A DNA stretch of 64,000 nucleotides, taken from positions 1-64,000 of the forward strand of contig JASANC010002487.1 of NCBI GenBank assembly GCA_030248135.1. The letters are read 5' to 3'. Position 1 is the stretch's first letter, and every line of letters starts with the position of its first letter. Under the pieces are notes generated by a model. The model was not told the DNA's origin. It worked only from the letters and a program-made list of their open reading frames with translations, and made no database searches. This DNA is from Theristus sp. LFF4_11. Its lineage: Eukaryota; Nematoda; Chromadorea; Monhysterida; Xyalidae. Made by a program: the position numbers and the translations under genes. Below are positions 1 to 13,200 of this stretch, one piece after another.

Positions 1-438
1 ACACACCATGGAGGGTTGGATAATTCATTCGTCAAATTTTGAGTTTGAATAATGAATAACTAATGGAATGAATAATATATTACTCAAATAGTACATATAT
101 TCACGTGATTTTTTAAATTTTTATTCATAATTGTTTATGAACTTTTGGCAGCCACTGTTTTTGCAGCAAGCGATGGTGTTCTGCTGAGCACCAAATTTTT
201 AGCGTGTTTGTGCATTTTGTCCATTTCCAGTTATTTTGTCTACATTTTTCATTATTCGTCACCACAGTAGTATTTGTATAATAGACCCATGACTCATTAT
301 TCAAAAGAATATTTATTCAAATAAGGAAAAATTCCATTATTTATTAGTCGACGACTGAATAATGAGCCAACACATTCGTTAGAACTGCACGAACTGAATA
401 CGGACGGCTGAGAACGGGCAATGATTTTTTAGTCTCAC
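1..438. other. Intron 10 of SLC6 gene 1, AT-rich with inverted TGAATAAT motifs
   Basis: No exon is visible left of the donor at 433-438, although the paralogues place their TM7 exon within 180-400 bases at this point. The stretch holds repeated GAATAATGAATAA and ATTATTCA motifs in opposite orientations (about 20-90 and 290-375), which looks like a short inverted-repeat insertion enlarging the intron. The remaining exons of gene 1 should lie left of the window. Confidence 0.4.
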
Positions 439-3400
439 ATAGTGGGCACGATTAGGCTGTGCTTGTGGATGTTATTATTGTTGAACTTGTTGTAGCTGGA
501 CATTGCAATCAGATTACCCGCACCGAGTGACAGCGAGTAACAGATTTGCGAACCCGCAGCTTGCCAGGTCTGCAAACGAACTGAGAAATGTAAAGTAGTA
601 AAAGCAAAAACAACACGAAAACGACATCCCCATAAAGGTTTGGCTGGCTATCAAGGTGTAGCATTTGAGTAATTAAGCGGCATTCATGAAGCAGTATTTG
701 GTGACGCGTAGCTGTGTTAAAACGTATTGACGTGGTCGCTAAATACTGCTTCATGAATGCCGCTTCAGGTAATACAGCACGCTAAAAAAAGATGCAGATG
801 ATGGTGTTAATATTAATGTATGAATCCTTGTTGATGTTGACGCAGATGTACAAACGCGGAAAAATCAAAATTTTTGAATTTTGCAAAAGTTTTGAAACCT
901 TTGAAATTTTAGAGTTGGCTAATTTCAACGTCTTTAACCTTCATTTCGACTAGCTTCGTAAAGTTCGGTTTAAAAAAGAACATCAATCCGTAGCCGGCGT
1001 TTGCGAGCGTCACACCACGGATCAGCAAAACGGCCAACACCACAAATGGAAAAACGGACGTCACGTAGACGACCTGCAGATTACTCAATAATTGATTAAT
1101 TGATTGATTGGTTGATTGGATCAATTATTATTTATTTTTTATTTGGTCACCTCGAGACTCAATGCGCACATAAATACATGTAAGTAAACAGTTTCATGCA
1201 TGACGCAGAAACTCAATAATTGGTAAACTGATCCGAGGGTAAATAGGGCCGAGTCACTTAGGCGATTTTGAATTGCCGCATAATGATGGAAACTAGTTTC
1301 CTTTCAACATGCACACGCATTGAGTCACATAACCTACAACGCTGATAATATTTGATTGTTCCATTGATTAGTTGAGTGATTCAATTGTGTTATTTATTTG
1401 CTTCTGACACGTTGTAATAAAATGGCTATACAGTTTTTACAGTATACACGTGTTTCACCTTGCCCAACGATTTCACGCCGTATGAGAGGGTGGCGAACAC
1501 GATCAGCCAGGCAGCGAGCAGCGCCAGGACGAGACGAACTTCGAGTGGGCCAAAATTATTAATTGCGACCGGCTGACGGTAATCGTAGAGCCAATTGCTG
1601 GAAATATTTTTAATATAAATTAAAATATAGAATGTATGTACCGTCTGTTGTTTTAGTTCTGCAGACGTCGAAAGGAAATCAGCTTCATGTTTGATGCGCA
1701 ATTCAAAATGGCCCTGTGACTCAACCGTATTCCAGGGACACGGGGCACCTCAGTAATTTTGAATTCCTGCGTGAAGCATGAAACCGCTTACATATCTACA
1801 TATGCGTGCAGTGAGTCGCAGAACCAAAATAAAAAATAATAGAATATTAATAAAATCTAAAATCCGACCAACAAGACTACTTGCTACTGACTCACTTGAA
1901 TAACTCTTCCGCTGGTGTTGTCAATTTCTTGTCTGTCCGGGCCATCTCAAAATAATGATGCGGTTGTTTCGCCCAGTTGACGTGTCTTTTCAGCGTTTTA
2001 TTCAGCGTTGATGCGAATGGGTCGTTTGTCAAGTATGTGGCTGGGAAACGTTTTTAAGTTTTGCACTACTTTTTAGGTCTTGCACTTGTTGCTGTGTTCC
2101 ACATCAATTGTGTGCTTGGTGACACAAGTCGAAAGTGGGTTTTGGATTTTAAGAAGTTTGTGGGAATTGAATGCGGTTCAGGCAATCGTGCCGAGAGTAT
2201 TGCGCATTGTTGATGAATTATTGTTGATGAGTTTGTATGCTTTTTAAAACTTTTACCATTTTGATTGAATAATCGGCTTAATAGCAGTGTGAAATCAGCG
2301 CTTGTCGTTACGAGCCCACTGATTGAAAACGTGTTATTGTGATAAAGCTGTAAAGAATCATGTTGTTGTTATCCTTGAACAAATAATTCAGCCGACACTG
2401 CACATGAGGAGCATTCATGAAGTAGCATTTGATGACTGCCTAACCATACAGCTGTCCGTTAATAAATGCTGCTTCATGAATGATGCCGCTTATACAGTGG
2501 CGGCCAAAAGTGTTGGAACGCTGCGCGCATGTGTGCGCGTGTGTTGCGCGTGTGTATCATCAGCCTTACAAACGCTATTATAAGAATTCCATGCTAATTT
2601 TTTTTTGTTTTTATGATTACTGAGTGTATCTAGTACACTATCCGCAGGGTTTTTTCGCTGAAGCATGGGTAGGCACTCACATTTTTGCAATAAATCTCGG
2701 TTGTGTTCAGCAGCTCACAGCGATCAGCCAGTCCGGCGACGAGGTCTCCCGTCACGATCCATCTGCTGAACGCAAGGGGTCGATGGCAGGTCCGATTAAA
2801 GAACAGACAACTTTCCGTCTTCGCGCAACTGGTGAAATGGGCAGACTTGGCACAAGAGTCCAACTCAAGCTGTGACCAGCAATCTGACAATTAAAAACAT
2901 TTTTAGTTTACTTCATTTACTGGCACTACAGTGGCTGTTACTCGAGTATCAATAGTTTCTGTATTGTCTTGAATACTATCATTGTATTTTAGTTTTGTTT
3001 CGAAAGAAGGTGCCAGTCCGCAGGGCACAAAACAAAAACAGTTGAAAAGCTTTTAAAATTCTCTCTTTTCAATATTATTTCCTATTTTCAATACTTTCTG
3101 TACTGCCATTCATGATTAACGAATGCAGCAAGTCAGCTGTGAAGCAAAAACCAACATTCGGTGTTCCAGTCGGCGCGGCATGTCTTCCAGCGAGGCTGAT
3201 GATTGTTATTGAAGACTTGAAGAAACGAATCAAAAAAGTACACGATACACCAGGCGATGATGACGTTGTAGTAGATGCCGACAACGATCGAGCACCACAC
3301 CATGATCCAGCCAATACCTGAAAACCATATGAAATCTGAAGTCCCCGTGCGCATCCCGTTACAACCGCAGTTGTGATTTCAACCTGAATGCGCAAAAAAC

Positions 3401-6400
3401 GCACCGCGAAACGCCTTGCACACTTTCTGAAACGCGACATTTGGCCCGTAGCCGGCGTATTGGCCGAAGCACAGCTCGAGATAGAACACCGGAAAGCCGA
3501 ATGCGATCAACGAAAATAGGTACGGAATCAGAAACGAGCCTGTGTTGAGAAAGTCAGTAAAAGCGCATTCATGAACCAGTATTTAGTGACGCGCAGCTGT
3601 GTTCAAAGATAGCTACGCGGTCACACTGAATACACTGCTTCATGAATGCTCCTTACTCCTTAGGGCCATCTACAAAGTAGCTTAGGTTACCTAGAATAGC
3701 TTAGCTTTAGCCTGTTTTATTTTCTGTGTGTCAATGTTCGCAGAAAAGACCTCTATTCTTACCGCCTCCATATTTAAAAACCAGTGCCGGAAACCGCCAC
3801 ACATTGCCGAGTCCAATCGTCAAGCCCATACAAGCAAGCACGAACTCTGTCTCGCTCGCCCAGGAGTCCCGGCTCGGTTTTGAACTGAAATGTTTAACTG
3901 AACTGAGTGTGTACAAAAAAACTTCAGTCGTCTTGGAAAATCACTGGTATTAGGCCAGGGCTTTTAAAAAACGAAAAAAGGCACTGGGCGATTCCCCACG
4001 GAGGATGACACACTTTCAGCTCCACAAATCCACACTTGGTTTATCGACAAGAAACCTTTGGATCAGTTATTATAACGGCCCCAAAGCCATTGAAACTTGA
4101 AACCAAGATGTCCGGAGAAAATGGCCGGGACTAGTGCTCAGAGAGGTGCCCCCTCTCGTTGTGGTGACGTTCACCGTTACACTGAACCCACGGAGTTTGA
4201 TTTTGGTACATTCGGGTTTTTTAAACTATGCAGTAGGGCTTGGCTGTAGGAGAACTGAGGGAAGGAGAACTGAGCACGGAGAACTGAGGGAAGGAGAACT
4301 GGTCACGCGGAAAACTGAGTCCTACGCATGCGCCCTTAGCGGAGGACTGAGTCCCACATGTTTTTCTGGTTACATGGGAGTTTTTCTTCATTACCGTTGT
4401 TCAGCTTTGGTTTATTTAGAATTTTACGTTGTATTTAAACTGTTTTTAATAATATTTGAATTTTTTAATACAGAAAAACGTTTTCTATTGCTCCCAATTG
4501 CAGATTTCTTTATATGACATTGAATACGGCATTTTTTTATTCAAATGAGCGGACATGAACTTATCATGTTACAAATAATCATGTTTTTAGATAAATACAT
4601 TGCATTCAATAGTTTTCAAAACTTTAAATGGAGAAGTTTTAAAAAAGATATTGTCACAATACTGAAATAAAGCGTTTTAAAGCTTTTGTAAATTTTAAAC
4701 AATTGGGTGGCTTATTGGTGGCTCCCACCAGGCGAACAGGGCAAAAGGAAAGGAAAAAAAACGGATCTCTCAACTGTTTTGCAAAAAAACTTGTTTTGAA
4801 ATTATTCGTTTTGTTTCACTGTTGAGAAAACCGGAAGAAAGATGGATATAGATCCACGGGCATTTTTTTTTCAAAAATATCTAGATATGACCACGATGCG
4901 ACGGCGACCACAACGACGCGACACTAGAATAAAACTCTGAAAACGTTTTCAAAAACTATTCAGATTTGGTGAGATAAGCAGGCAGGTTGCAGTTTAAAAT
5001 TAGGTGTTGGGTTTCCGGGCTGAGGACATGGCGTGGGCTGGACATTTCGTTTTTTTGTGGAAACGATGATGACTTTACTTTATTTTGGAGTTGGGTTTGG
5101 AGAAGACCAGTTAGATTTCTGTGGCTATTTTGACAAAACAAACCAAAAAATAGAAAAAACCGCTCATAAAGGAAGCCAAAAACGACGCAAGTAGGGAAGG
5201 ATAGGGAGGGAAGGTACAAGGAAAAAAATCTGAAAATGAAAATGATTAAAAAATAATTAAAAATAAAAAGGATTTATTTATTATTAATAATAAATAGGTA
5301 TAGGGACAGGGAACAAAGCAAAAACGCATTTGGTGATCAGTTCTCCGGGGCCTCAGTCCTCCTTCCCTCAGTTCTCCGCCCGCGCGTGTGAGCTGTGACC
5401 AGTCCTCCGGGCCTCAGTCCTCCTTCCCTCAGTTCTCCGCCACCCGTAGGGCTTTAGGCTTAACAAAAGGCTGTATGCAGACTAGGGTTAGGGGCTTTGA
5501 AAAAAAATTTTTTTTTTAATTTTTTTTTCGTTTTTTTTTTTTAAATTTGGATTTTTTTTTTCAAACTTAAAAAAAATTTGAAAAATTTTTCTTCTACTTT
5601 GCTCTGAAAATTCGATTTATGGCATAATTTTTTGAAAGTTCAAACCAAATTTTCTTCCCAACTTCTTTGTGTGCTTGGGTACATGTCATTATTTGGTCAT
5701 TTTGACCGACGTACTCCATGTTTTTCGATTTGGATGACTTCTAGAGTCAATTTTTAGCGTTGAAATGACTTGCGTGCTGAGCTAAACTAACGTGTTAAAC
5801 TTGCGTCTGTCAGTTGCCCGCAACGTGATCGCGAAATCATGGTACGTGTTTTCGATACGATGATTTGAAGAGTGGGCTCTCGCCATGTGGCAGATAGCAT
5901 AGCTGGTTGAACCTGAAAGTAAGGGTCTTGGGGGGGGGGGGGGCGACCGGGTCGACAGGGGTTGCCGACTTAGCTACAGCAAACAGGAATTTTTGAACAC
6001 AGTCAAATTTTGGTAATTTTCTAAAGAGGAACAACTGAGAACGGTTCAATATTCAAGTACACGTCGAAAATTGTCCTGTTTTACTGTTGAAAATGCAACT
6101 TTCCCTCTATGAAATGGACATAATTTCAATAAAACACGATTTTCGCTCTTATAGTTTTCCGGATCGTTCTGAAAATAGTCTAGATGAACTCAGCTCGACG
6201 AGACGCTTCGAACAAACCTAACTTGTAAAAAAATTTAAAAAAAAAATTTTTAATTAAAAAAAAATCCGGATTTTTTCCCCTAACCCTAATGCAGACACGT
6301 TTTGTCATGAGTTTCAACGGTTTTGGTACAATTTTAAAGCGAACTCGTTTATTTTCACAGTGCCGATTGGTTGAATCATCTTGATAAAAAAAATCAGTAC

Positions 6401-6547
6401 TTACGATTCCATAAAATGGGCCAATCAGCAAACTATTCCAAGCAGGACTCACGTTTTCGGAGGCGGAATGCAATCACCGCGACGGGGTAATGATGACCAA
6501 AACTGTCTGGTTGTCGAAGTCACCGTGTTTCGCAATTTTTTGTGCAT
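439..6547 (-). CDS. SLC6-family sodium-coupled transporter, gene 1 of tandem array (3' part outside window)
   Basis: Sodium/chloride-dependent plasma-membrane symporter of the SLC6 (NSS) family; the substrate is not determinable. Exons on the minus strand: 6453-6547, 3763-3884, 3405-3539, 3156-3317, 2681-2883, 2257-2347, 1896-2040, 1459-1597, 939-1073 and 439-569. Together they encode about 452 residues, through TM6. I see TM1 with [15 protein letters not shown]2 ending [15 protein letters not shown]3 with [10 protein letters not shown], an extracellular loop with NRT and NTT glycosylation sequons, TM5 (LRGVTL type) and TM6 ending SSYNKFNNNN. The chosen ATG (6547) gives an N-terminus that aligns with the paralogues' GDCIPPPKT motif; the homologue of gene 2's ATG reads GTG here. 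TM1 has Gly where monoamine transporters have Asp, which argues for an amino-acid-type substrate. Intron 1 is 2.6 kb and repeat-filled. TM7-TM12 and the C-tail are not in the window. Confidence 0.85.
677..763. mobile_element. Family B palindrome, SLC6 gene 1 intron 9
   Basis: A hairpin-forming unit: GCGGCATTCATGAAGCAG on the left pairs with TGCTTCATGAATGCCGC on the right, with a short loop around AGCTGTGTTAAAACG. Confidence 0.75.
1131..1335. mobile_element. Family E repeat, SLC6 gene 1 intron 8
   Basis: About 200 bp with inverted ends GAGACTCAATGCGC and GCATTGAGTC, and internal AACTGATCCGAGGGTAAATA and TTTTGAATTGCCGCATAA motifs. The same order is found at 19290-19485 and 36703-36900. Confidence 0.6.
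1690..1842. mobile_element. Family E fragment, SLC6 gene 1 intron 7
   Basis: The right half of a family E unit, with GCAATTCAAAATGGCCC and a terminal GTGAGTCGCAGAACCAAAAT; the left end is missing. Confidence 0.45.
2411..2488. mobile_element. Family B palindrome, SLC6 gene 1 intron 5
   Basis: GCATTCATGAAGTAGCATTT pairs with AAATGCTGCTTCATGAATG; the middle part is diverged from the other copies. Confidence 0.7.
3565..3649. mobile_element. Family B palindrome, SLC6 gene 1 intron 2
   Basis: GCATTCATGAACCAGTATTT pairs with GCTTCATGAATGC and shares the loop motif GTGACGCGCAGCTGTGTT. Confidence 0.7.
4236..5449. mobile_element. Foldback element with GGAGAACTGAGG terminal arrays, SLC6 gene 1 intron 1
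   Basis: Left arm 4246-4350 holds tandem GGAGAACTGAGG(GAA) units. The right arm 5337-5440 holds their inverted copies (CCTCAGTCCTCCTTCCCTCA and CAGTTCTCCGCC). The AT-rich middle has no coding capacity. Size and arm structure suggest a foldback transposon; no clear target duplication was found. Confidence 0.5.
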
Positions 6548-7235
6548 ATTTGGATAACTTGATGTAAGTGTTTGACTAGTTTTTGTATAGCTGAGTATAA
6601 AGAAATGTATCTGGATTAATAAAAATGAAAGAATGAACGCTGAAAGGAAAGCAACTGATTTTATATATAGCGATCAATGCAATTGTCACTTGCTTAGGAA
6701 CAGGAATCTACAACGACTTCATTGGAAGCAAATATGAAACAACCAGACAGCAAAAAAACTAAACGAAAATACCAATACTGTTCTTTTATTGACCATTGGA
6801 TTAGATTTTCCTCAGGAATTTTTTTTTGGAATTTAAAAATTGGCACTTTTTACCTATTTAACCAAACCCACGTCCAACCGTTCTTAACTATCGTGGAAAG
6901 GAAACTGCTCATTTATTGTCGGTTTAACCTTTATGAAAAGAACATGTCGACTTATCGGTTCAAAGAAAATGCAACGCGCATTCAACAACACAAACAACAT
7001 CACAGCGATATTAGAATTCTGTCCAGTATCACGACATTAATGATGTCATGCTGTCGGTGTCGGCAGCTTTCAGCTGGGATATCAATGGTGGTGACTTCCA
7101 AATTACTTTAGGATAAAATGAAGTATATTATATTGCATGAATATGAAGATGATCACGAAAAGAAAACAAGTACAGTGTATATGATAAGATTTCGATTCCG
7201 ATTCGCTTCAGTTTGTCAACACACTCCATCAATCT
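6548..7235. other. Intergenic spacer between SLC6 genes 1 and 2
   Basis: It holds the gene 1 promoter block (6650-6672) and the 3' flank of gene 2. A candidate minus-strand poly(A) signal (AATAAA as tttatt at 6785-6790) lies about 450 bases past the gene 2 stop. A sequence at 6693-6724 (TTAGGAACAGGAATCTACAA and following bases) is repeated at 39475-39560. No coding exon is recognisable. Confidence 0.4.
6650..6672 (-). promoter_or_regulatory. TATA-like box conserved upstream of the SLC6 paralogues
   Basis: On the minus strand the sequence reads ATATATAAAATCAGTTGC about 110 bases upstream of the gene 1 ATG. The same block lies upstream of gene 4 (32611-32623) and the fifth locus (34931-34945), with weaker versions for genes 2 and 3. 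Sequence conservation plus matching distance supports a core promoter; no expression evidence is available. Confidence 0.5.
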
Positions 7236-10200
7236 CTACTCGTCCTCGCTCGCCTCCTCCTCGTCGTGCTCGTCGTCGTCGTCGCCGCTGTCCTCGTCAT
7301 CATCGTTGTCATCGCTGTCACTATCGTCCAGCGACCGCTGCGTTTCGGCGGATGACAGTGACACCTGAGTGCTCTCGCCTTCCTGCGTCCAGTCGACCAA
7401 TTCCGGGCTCGCTGCGTCTCCGACGACGCTGAGTCGCTCCGGAATCGGCAGCAGCTGCTGTGTCGAGGACGACGTCGACAGCTGCGACGACGACGGGCGC
7501 ACGGAAGAGCTCCGTTTGTCCGTGAGCCACTTCTCATAATGTTGTCGCCAGCCGGTGCTCGGGCGGAACAGCGTGTCGTACGGCTGTGTGAAGTGACGTC
7601 ACTTTGTTTAGTACTCAAAGTATGTATGGCATGTTTGTTTTAAACTTGTCACATTTTTTTGCAGAATACAAAGCTCACGAAAGAAGAAGTGCTGCAGGAA
7701 AACACATTTGAGCCATTAAATGGGGCCGTTTCAACTAACCGCGATATATCAAAGATCGCATGCTTTGTCTGTATTCTGCAAGAAAAGTGACAGGTTTCAA
7801 CACACATACTTTATGTCGATGATTTGTCGAATCATCCGTGGCTGTGCCGTGCACAACGGCTACATAATCGATTTCAATTGCGAGCTAACTTGTTTATAAA
7901 CGCTAAAACAAAATCACGAAACGCCGAAAAACGTTCACCTTTCTTTGGCTTGCAAGCCATTAAAATCTCTTGTTGTAGTTTCTTTTACTGATGATAATTC
8001 CCGCTTTCTCGTTGTTTTCTGCGAAACATACCAGTTTCTTTTTGACCACTTTCAACAATTCGACCAGCAGACACCCGACACACAGCCAGATCGACATCAG
8101 CGATACAATCCATTGAAGCACATCAAGGCCAACAGGTAAATCATGCGATGTGTGCACGATCAGTGATGACACCAACAGAACCTGCCGAATTGTTTCAAGT
8201 TGTTCTTGTAATCAAACGTCCAAATTGTATTCATCTGTACATATACCGTAAAGTCTTGCGTATAAGGTCTCCATATGTAAATTTGAAAATCAAAAATTTC
8301 TAAAAAAGTGGAATTTTGTGTGACAACCTTATAAGTGGGAGGAGGTCTTACAAAGCGAAGTGTATTTACACTTTTATGGTGCACAAGGCTTCCAGTGTCC
8401 GACTAACCAACAAGCACAGCGGCGCCACGATCGTCCAGCAAATGCGGTAATACCAGCCAGTGGCGCCAATGAGTTTGTTTCGACTGCAGCAACGGTCGTT
8501 GTACCCGAGCATCGAACGGATATCGGTCAAAAAAGATGGAAGACCTGAAAAATAGGTATTTTTACCAGGAATACTTATTTACCTTACTACTTTTAATAAT
8601 AGAACTAAAAACATAGGAAAAGAAAGGAAGACTAGGTTTTAGTCAGATTGAACCAACCCGAAACGAAGCAACCAGAACAAATTCAAGAATCAAACCATAG
8701 ACATAGACGATGACGACCACTTCAAGCAGCATGCACAGCAGCAGAGCCCACCCGGCGATCATCTGGTCAAGGATCTCGAGATAGATCATGCCTCGTTTGC
8801 AACACATCGGTAGGCCTAGCGCGATTTAGAAAACATTGCAATAAAATCCGTCCGAACTTCTCAATCGTTTTGCTCAGTATTGTTTATGGGTCGCCGTGCC
8901 ACTGTAGATGCTGTTCATACAGTTTTATCGGAGTTTCCTGCCTTTTACAATAAAATGCATGGATGGATGGATCAGAAGATTTCCATTACCCAAGAGGAAC
9001 ATCAGAACGCAAGTGCTCGCCACGACCGCCACACGCACGCCCTTGGCACGACGACACCGCGTGGGAATCGCGTCATAGACTGCCGTTGTCACAGTTTCGG
9101 CGATTACAAACTGAAAATGTCAACACGGAAGATCACTGGAGGTCACTGTCAAAAAGCTACGTGGCGACCGCTTGTTGCTTTCCGCGGGTAAAACGCAAAA
9201 GTTGGCGTCTTAGGGTAAACGGCGGCGTCTGTTCTGCACAGAACGCAGGCATCACGTGATCACCAGCCAATCGGCTGATTCTCTATGATTCAGAGTTCGA
9301 GTGCAAGCGGAATTTTGAGGGATGTTTTACGCCTCCCACTTCTTTTATAGCGCGACAGCGGACACAAAGTTTGTATACTGGACGGATGGAATAACTAAAG
9401 TTCAGTAGTGGAGTTACTATGTGACATTTACATAGCGTAGGATCTCTCAACAAAAAAAAACACAAAATACTCCGTGCCTGGCTGCTCAAACCAAGCATCG
9501 TAAGCATGAGGAAAAACAGGATCGCCCATAACAACGACGGGGGCATCCGACTGATTGCCTCTGGAAACGCCACAAAGGCGAGTTTCGAACCGCCGGACTT
9601 CATGACGTCCTAGAGAACTAGTCTTTTTGGTAATTAGGAAATGCGTAAATAATTTTAAAGAGCGCCTTATGACCAAGGTTTTCCACAACTGCACTCAATA
9701 CCTTGATGTCTTCGTTCGTTTCTTTAGCGAGAAATCCGAGTGTTGAAAACACTGCAATGCCGGCGAAAAAGCTCGCGAGGCAGTCGCTGCAGAGAAAACC
9801 ACAATAAAAAACAAATGAACGTAACCGGACTGCAGATTGGCTTTTTGACTGGACATAATCAAGGAAGACATTAAGTTAAATGCGTCTAATCAACACGTAC
9901 GCACAAACGTTGAATGTATTTGTTCAGCTTGTTCATAAAAAACAGAAAAAACTAAAAAAAATCAGTCTCACATGGTTGGTATGAGTAGACTGTCTTTGTG
10001 GATGTTATTGTCGAACTTGTTGTAGCTTGACATTGCGATCATGCCGCCCATACCGAGTGACAGCGAGTAGCAGATTTGCGCACTCACTGCTTGCCAGGTC
10101 TAAAAAAACGTGTGAAAATTGCCCGACTCTTTATGGGCATCCAATTCTTACTGTTTTGAAAAAAAATTGGTCGAACTGTTGGAGAGTTAACAAAACAATG

Positions 10201-13200
10201 AAACGGGTATGGTGACTGGTGATGCATAACAAACAATTTGTTCCGGACACTTTTGATTATTGCACGTTTTGAAACGACTTCCACTCACTGGAGATGGCTA
10301 TTTGAATGAAGTTTGGCAGGCGCCGATTTAACTGACGGCGCACGCATTTTATTCAGCCAATCAACATGTAACATTCGAATCATCAGACGACACATTCCGA
10401 TCGTTGCTCGTTTTAACGGTCACCTTTATTTCGATTAGTTTTGTGAAGTTCGGTTTGAAATAGAACGCCAATCCGTAATCGGCGTTTGGGAGTGTCACGC
10501 CACGAACCAGCAACACGGCCAACATCACAAACGGAAACAGCGACGTCACGTAGGCGACCTGCATGTTTGAAACTTGCGAGCGAAAATCGAGAACGTCCAG
10601 AAATTAGCTTTACTAGAGAAGAACACCAAAAATCAGTTTGCAAATGATCACATCGCACAATTTAAATGAATCAATAATCAGATAATCACATCAAAATGTA
10701 GGTTTGTTTCAAATGTTCCACTCATCCTACTACCGTATTACCCCCATTAAACCCCCCCCCCACCATTAATCCCCCCCCACCAATAAACCCCCACCCCCCG
10801 ACCAGTTTCCGAATAATCCCCCCCCCCCACAAATAATACCCCATGGGGGATTATTGGAGACCTGTTTGAAACACATACCCAGCGAATTCAGTGGCTGGTT
10901 GCAGTGAAAATGATGAAATTGTGCTACCAAAGGCCCCAAATGGGTGAGTTAATAGTAATTTCATTACAAAAGGCTGTTATAAAAGGAAATTTCTATGTAG
11001 AGTAGAAGTTTCTGCGACTTTCTTGTCTGCCATGCAATGTATTTTTACCATTTTTCAACAAACCCCCACCCCTAGAATTTTTTTGTAAATAAACCCCCCT
11101 CCCCCACCAATAATCCCCCCCCCCCCACCAATAAACCCCCACCCCTAAAAGTCGCTGACGTATTAATCCCCCATGGGGGTTTATTGGGGGTAATACGGTA
11201 TGTAACAAATTAGTGAAGCACGGCGTCAAACGCCAAAGGCTTTTCATTACGCACGGTTTAATTTTCCGAATTGGAAATGTCGTTTAAAGAACCCAAAAAA
11301 TAGCCACATGTGTATTCTCGTTTTTACAACACACCCAAACGGCAACACGACGATTCGTTTTTTTGAGTTCACGTTTTAACAAGTTAGCGACGCAGCGTCT
11401 TGTTTCCATACCTTGCCCAACGATTTCACGCCGTATGAGAGGGTGGCGAAGACGAGCAGCCAGGCAGCGAGCAGCCCAACGACGAGCCGCCATTGAAGTG
11501 GCCCGAAATTGTCCACTGCCGCCGGTTGTCGGTAGTCGTAGAGCCAGTTACTGACAAACAAAGTTGTAAATATTGTTTGTTACGTCATTCAAGTCAACGG
11601 ACTCACAAGTAAAGCGAGACTCGCTCACTTGAACAACTCTTCCGCTGGTGTGGTGAGTTTTTTCTCTATCCGGGCCATCTCAGCGTAATGGTGAGGCTGT
11701 TTCGCCCAGTTGACGTGTCTTTTCAGCGATTTATACAACGTTGACGAGAATGAATCGTTTATTAGATTAGTAGCTGCGCGTTTTTTTTTTTGAATTTGAA
11801 CATTGTGCACCTCTGTTTGATATTTGCTGGACGATATGTTCAACATCCGTGTCGTTTTACGGTGGTGACAACAAAATTCCAAGTGGCGTTTTTGGAGTCA
11901 GAAAAAAAATGAACGCAGGTCATTGCCGGGTTGGCGGTTTGGCTCAGGCACTCAGAAGACAAATATTCCTATTATCGCATGCATATGGTCTTTTGAAGCA
12001 AAAAACGGCATATTTATTGAAACACTTACCATTTTGATTGAATAATCGACTTAGTAGCAGTGTGAAATCAGCGCTTGTTGCCACGAGACCACTGATTGAA
12101 AACTTGTTATTGTGAAGCTGCAACGAATCAAGTTTCTGTCATTCTTTTGGCAAAAACAGTTCAGTCGAACTTGCGACTAAGACCGACAAAAACTCGTTGG
12201 AAGGTGAGAGCAAGGCAACATTGAAGAAGTGCTATATAGCTGAGTTTTGAATTTCATGAGTGATTAAAAGCCCTTGAAAACTGCAATTCCTTTCTGTGCA
12301 CTTTTCATGTCGTGTCATGCGTGTATAGATGCCAACTACTCATCGATTTTTGCAATACAGTGGTATAGCGCCACAGTCGTATCACGCGTGTTTCAGGCAC
12401 ATTTCTATACTGGCCCTTTTTAAATATAAGGCACTCACGTTTTTGCAATAAATCTCGGTTGTGTTCAGCAGCTCACAGCGATCAGCCAGTCCGGCGACGC
12501 GGTCTCCCGTCACGATCCATCTGCTGAACGCAAGGGGTCGATGGCAGGTCCGATTGTAGGACAGACAAGTTTCCGTCTTCGCGCAACTGCTGAAGCCACG
12601 CTGGTGTGGACAGGCGTCCAACTCAAGCTGTGACCAGCAGTCTGAAGACTTTTATTAGTGATTTTTTATAGTTTACTTTCATTTACGAAATCTGAGTATC
12701 ATCCGTTTCTGTGTTGTTTTGTTCATGTGCACATACATTATTTCATTTTTAGTTTCTGAAAGTTTACTTCCCCAGGTTTAGTTGAAAGACAATAGACAAC
12801 TATTTTCCTGAATGAAACAATTTACCAATTTAAAAAAAAAACACTTTAATGAATGCTGCAAGTCAGTGGTTGGTGCAAAAGTTGGTTAAAAAAAGTTGGT
12901 GCAAACCAACATTCGGTGTTCCAGTCGGCGCGGCACGTTTTCCAGCGAGGCTCTTGATTGTTGAACACTTGAACGACCGCGTCAGAAAAGTACACGATAC
13001 ACCACGCGATGATGACGTTGTAGTAGATGCCGACAACGATGGAACACCACACCATGATCCAGCCAATACCTAGATAGATGTGGAAACTATGGATTGTTGT
13101 TGACACTGTTTGCTAAGTGTGTTTTTGTGTGACATAATTTTCATGTCATTTTGTTGTGTGTGTGGATGGGTTATCTGAAATTGCACAACACACGCGTTAG

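Noticed and set aside
7118..7432. Plus-strand Arg/Pro-rich frame near the gene 2 C-terminus
   Set aside because: It is the complement of the acidic C-tail exon of gene 2, and the composition bias explains it.
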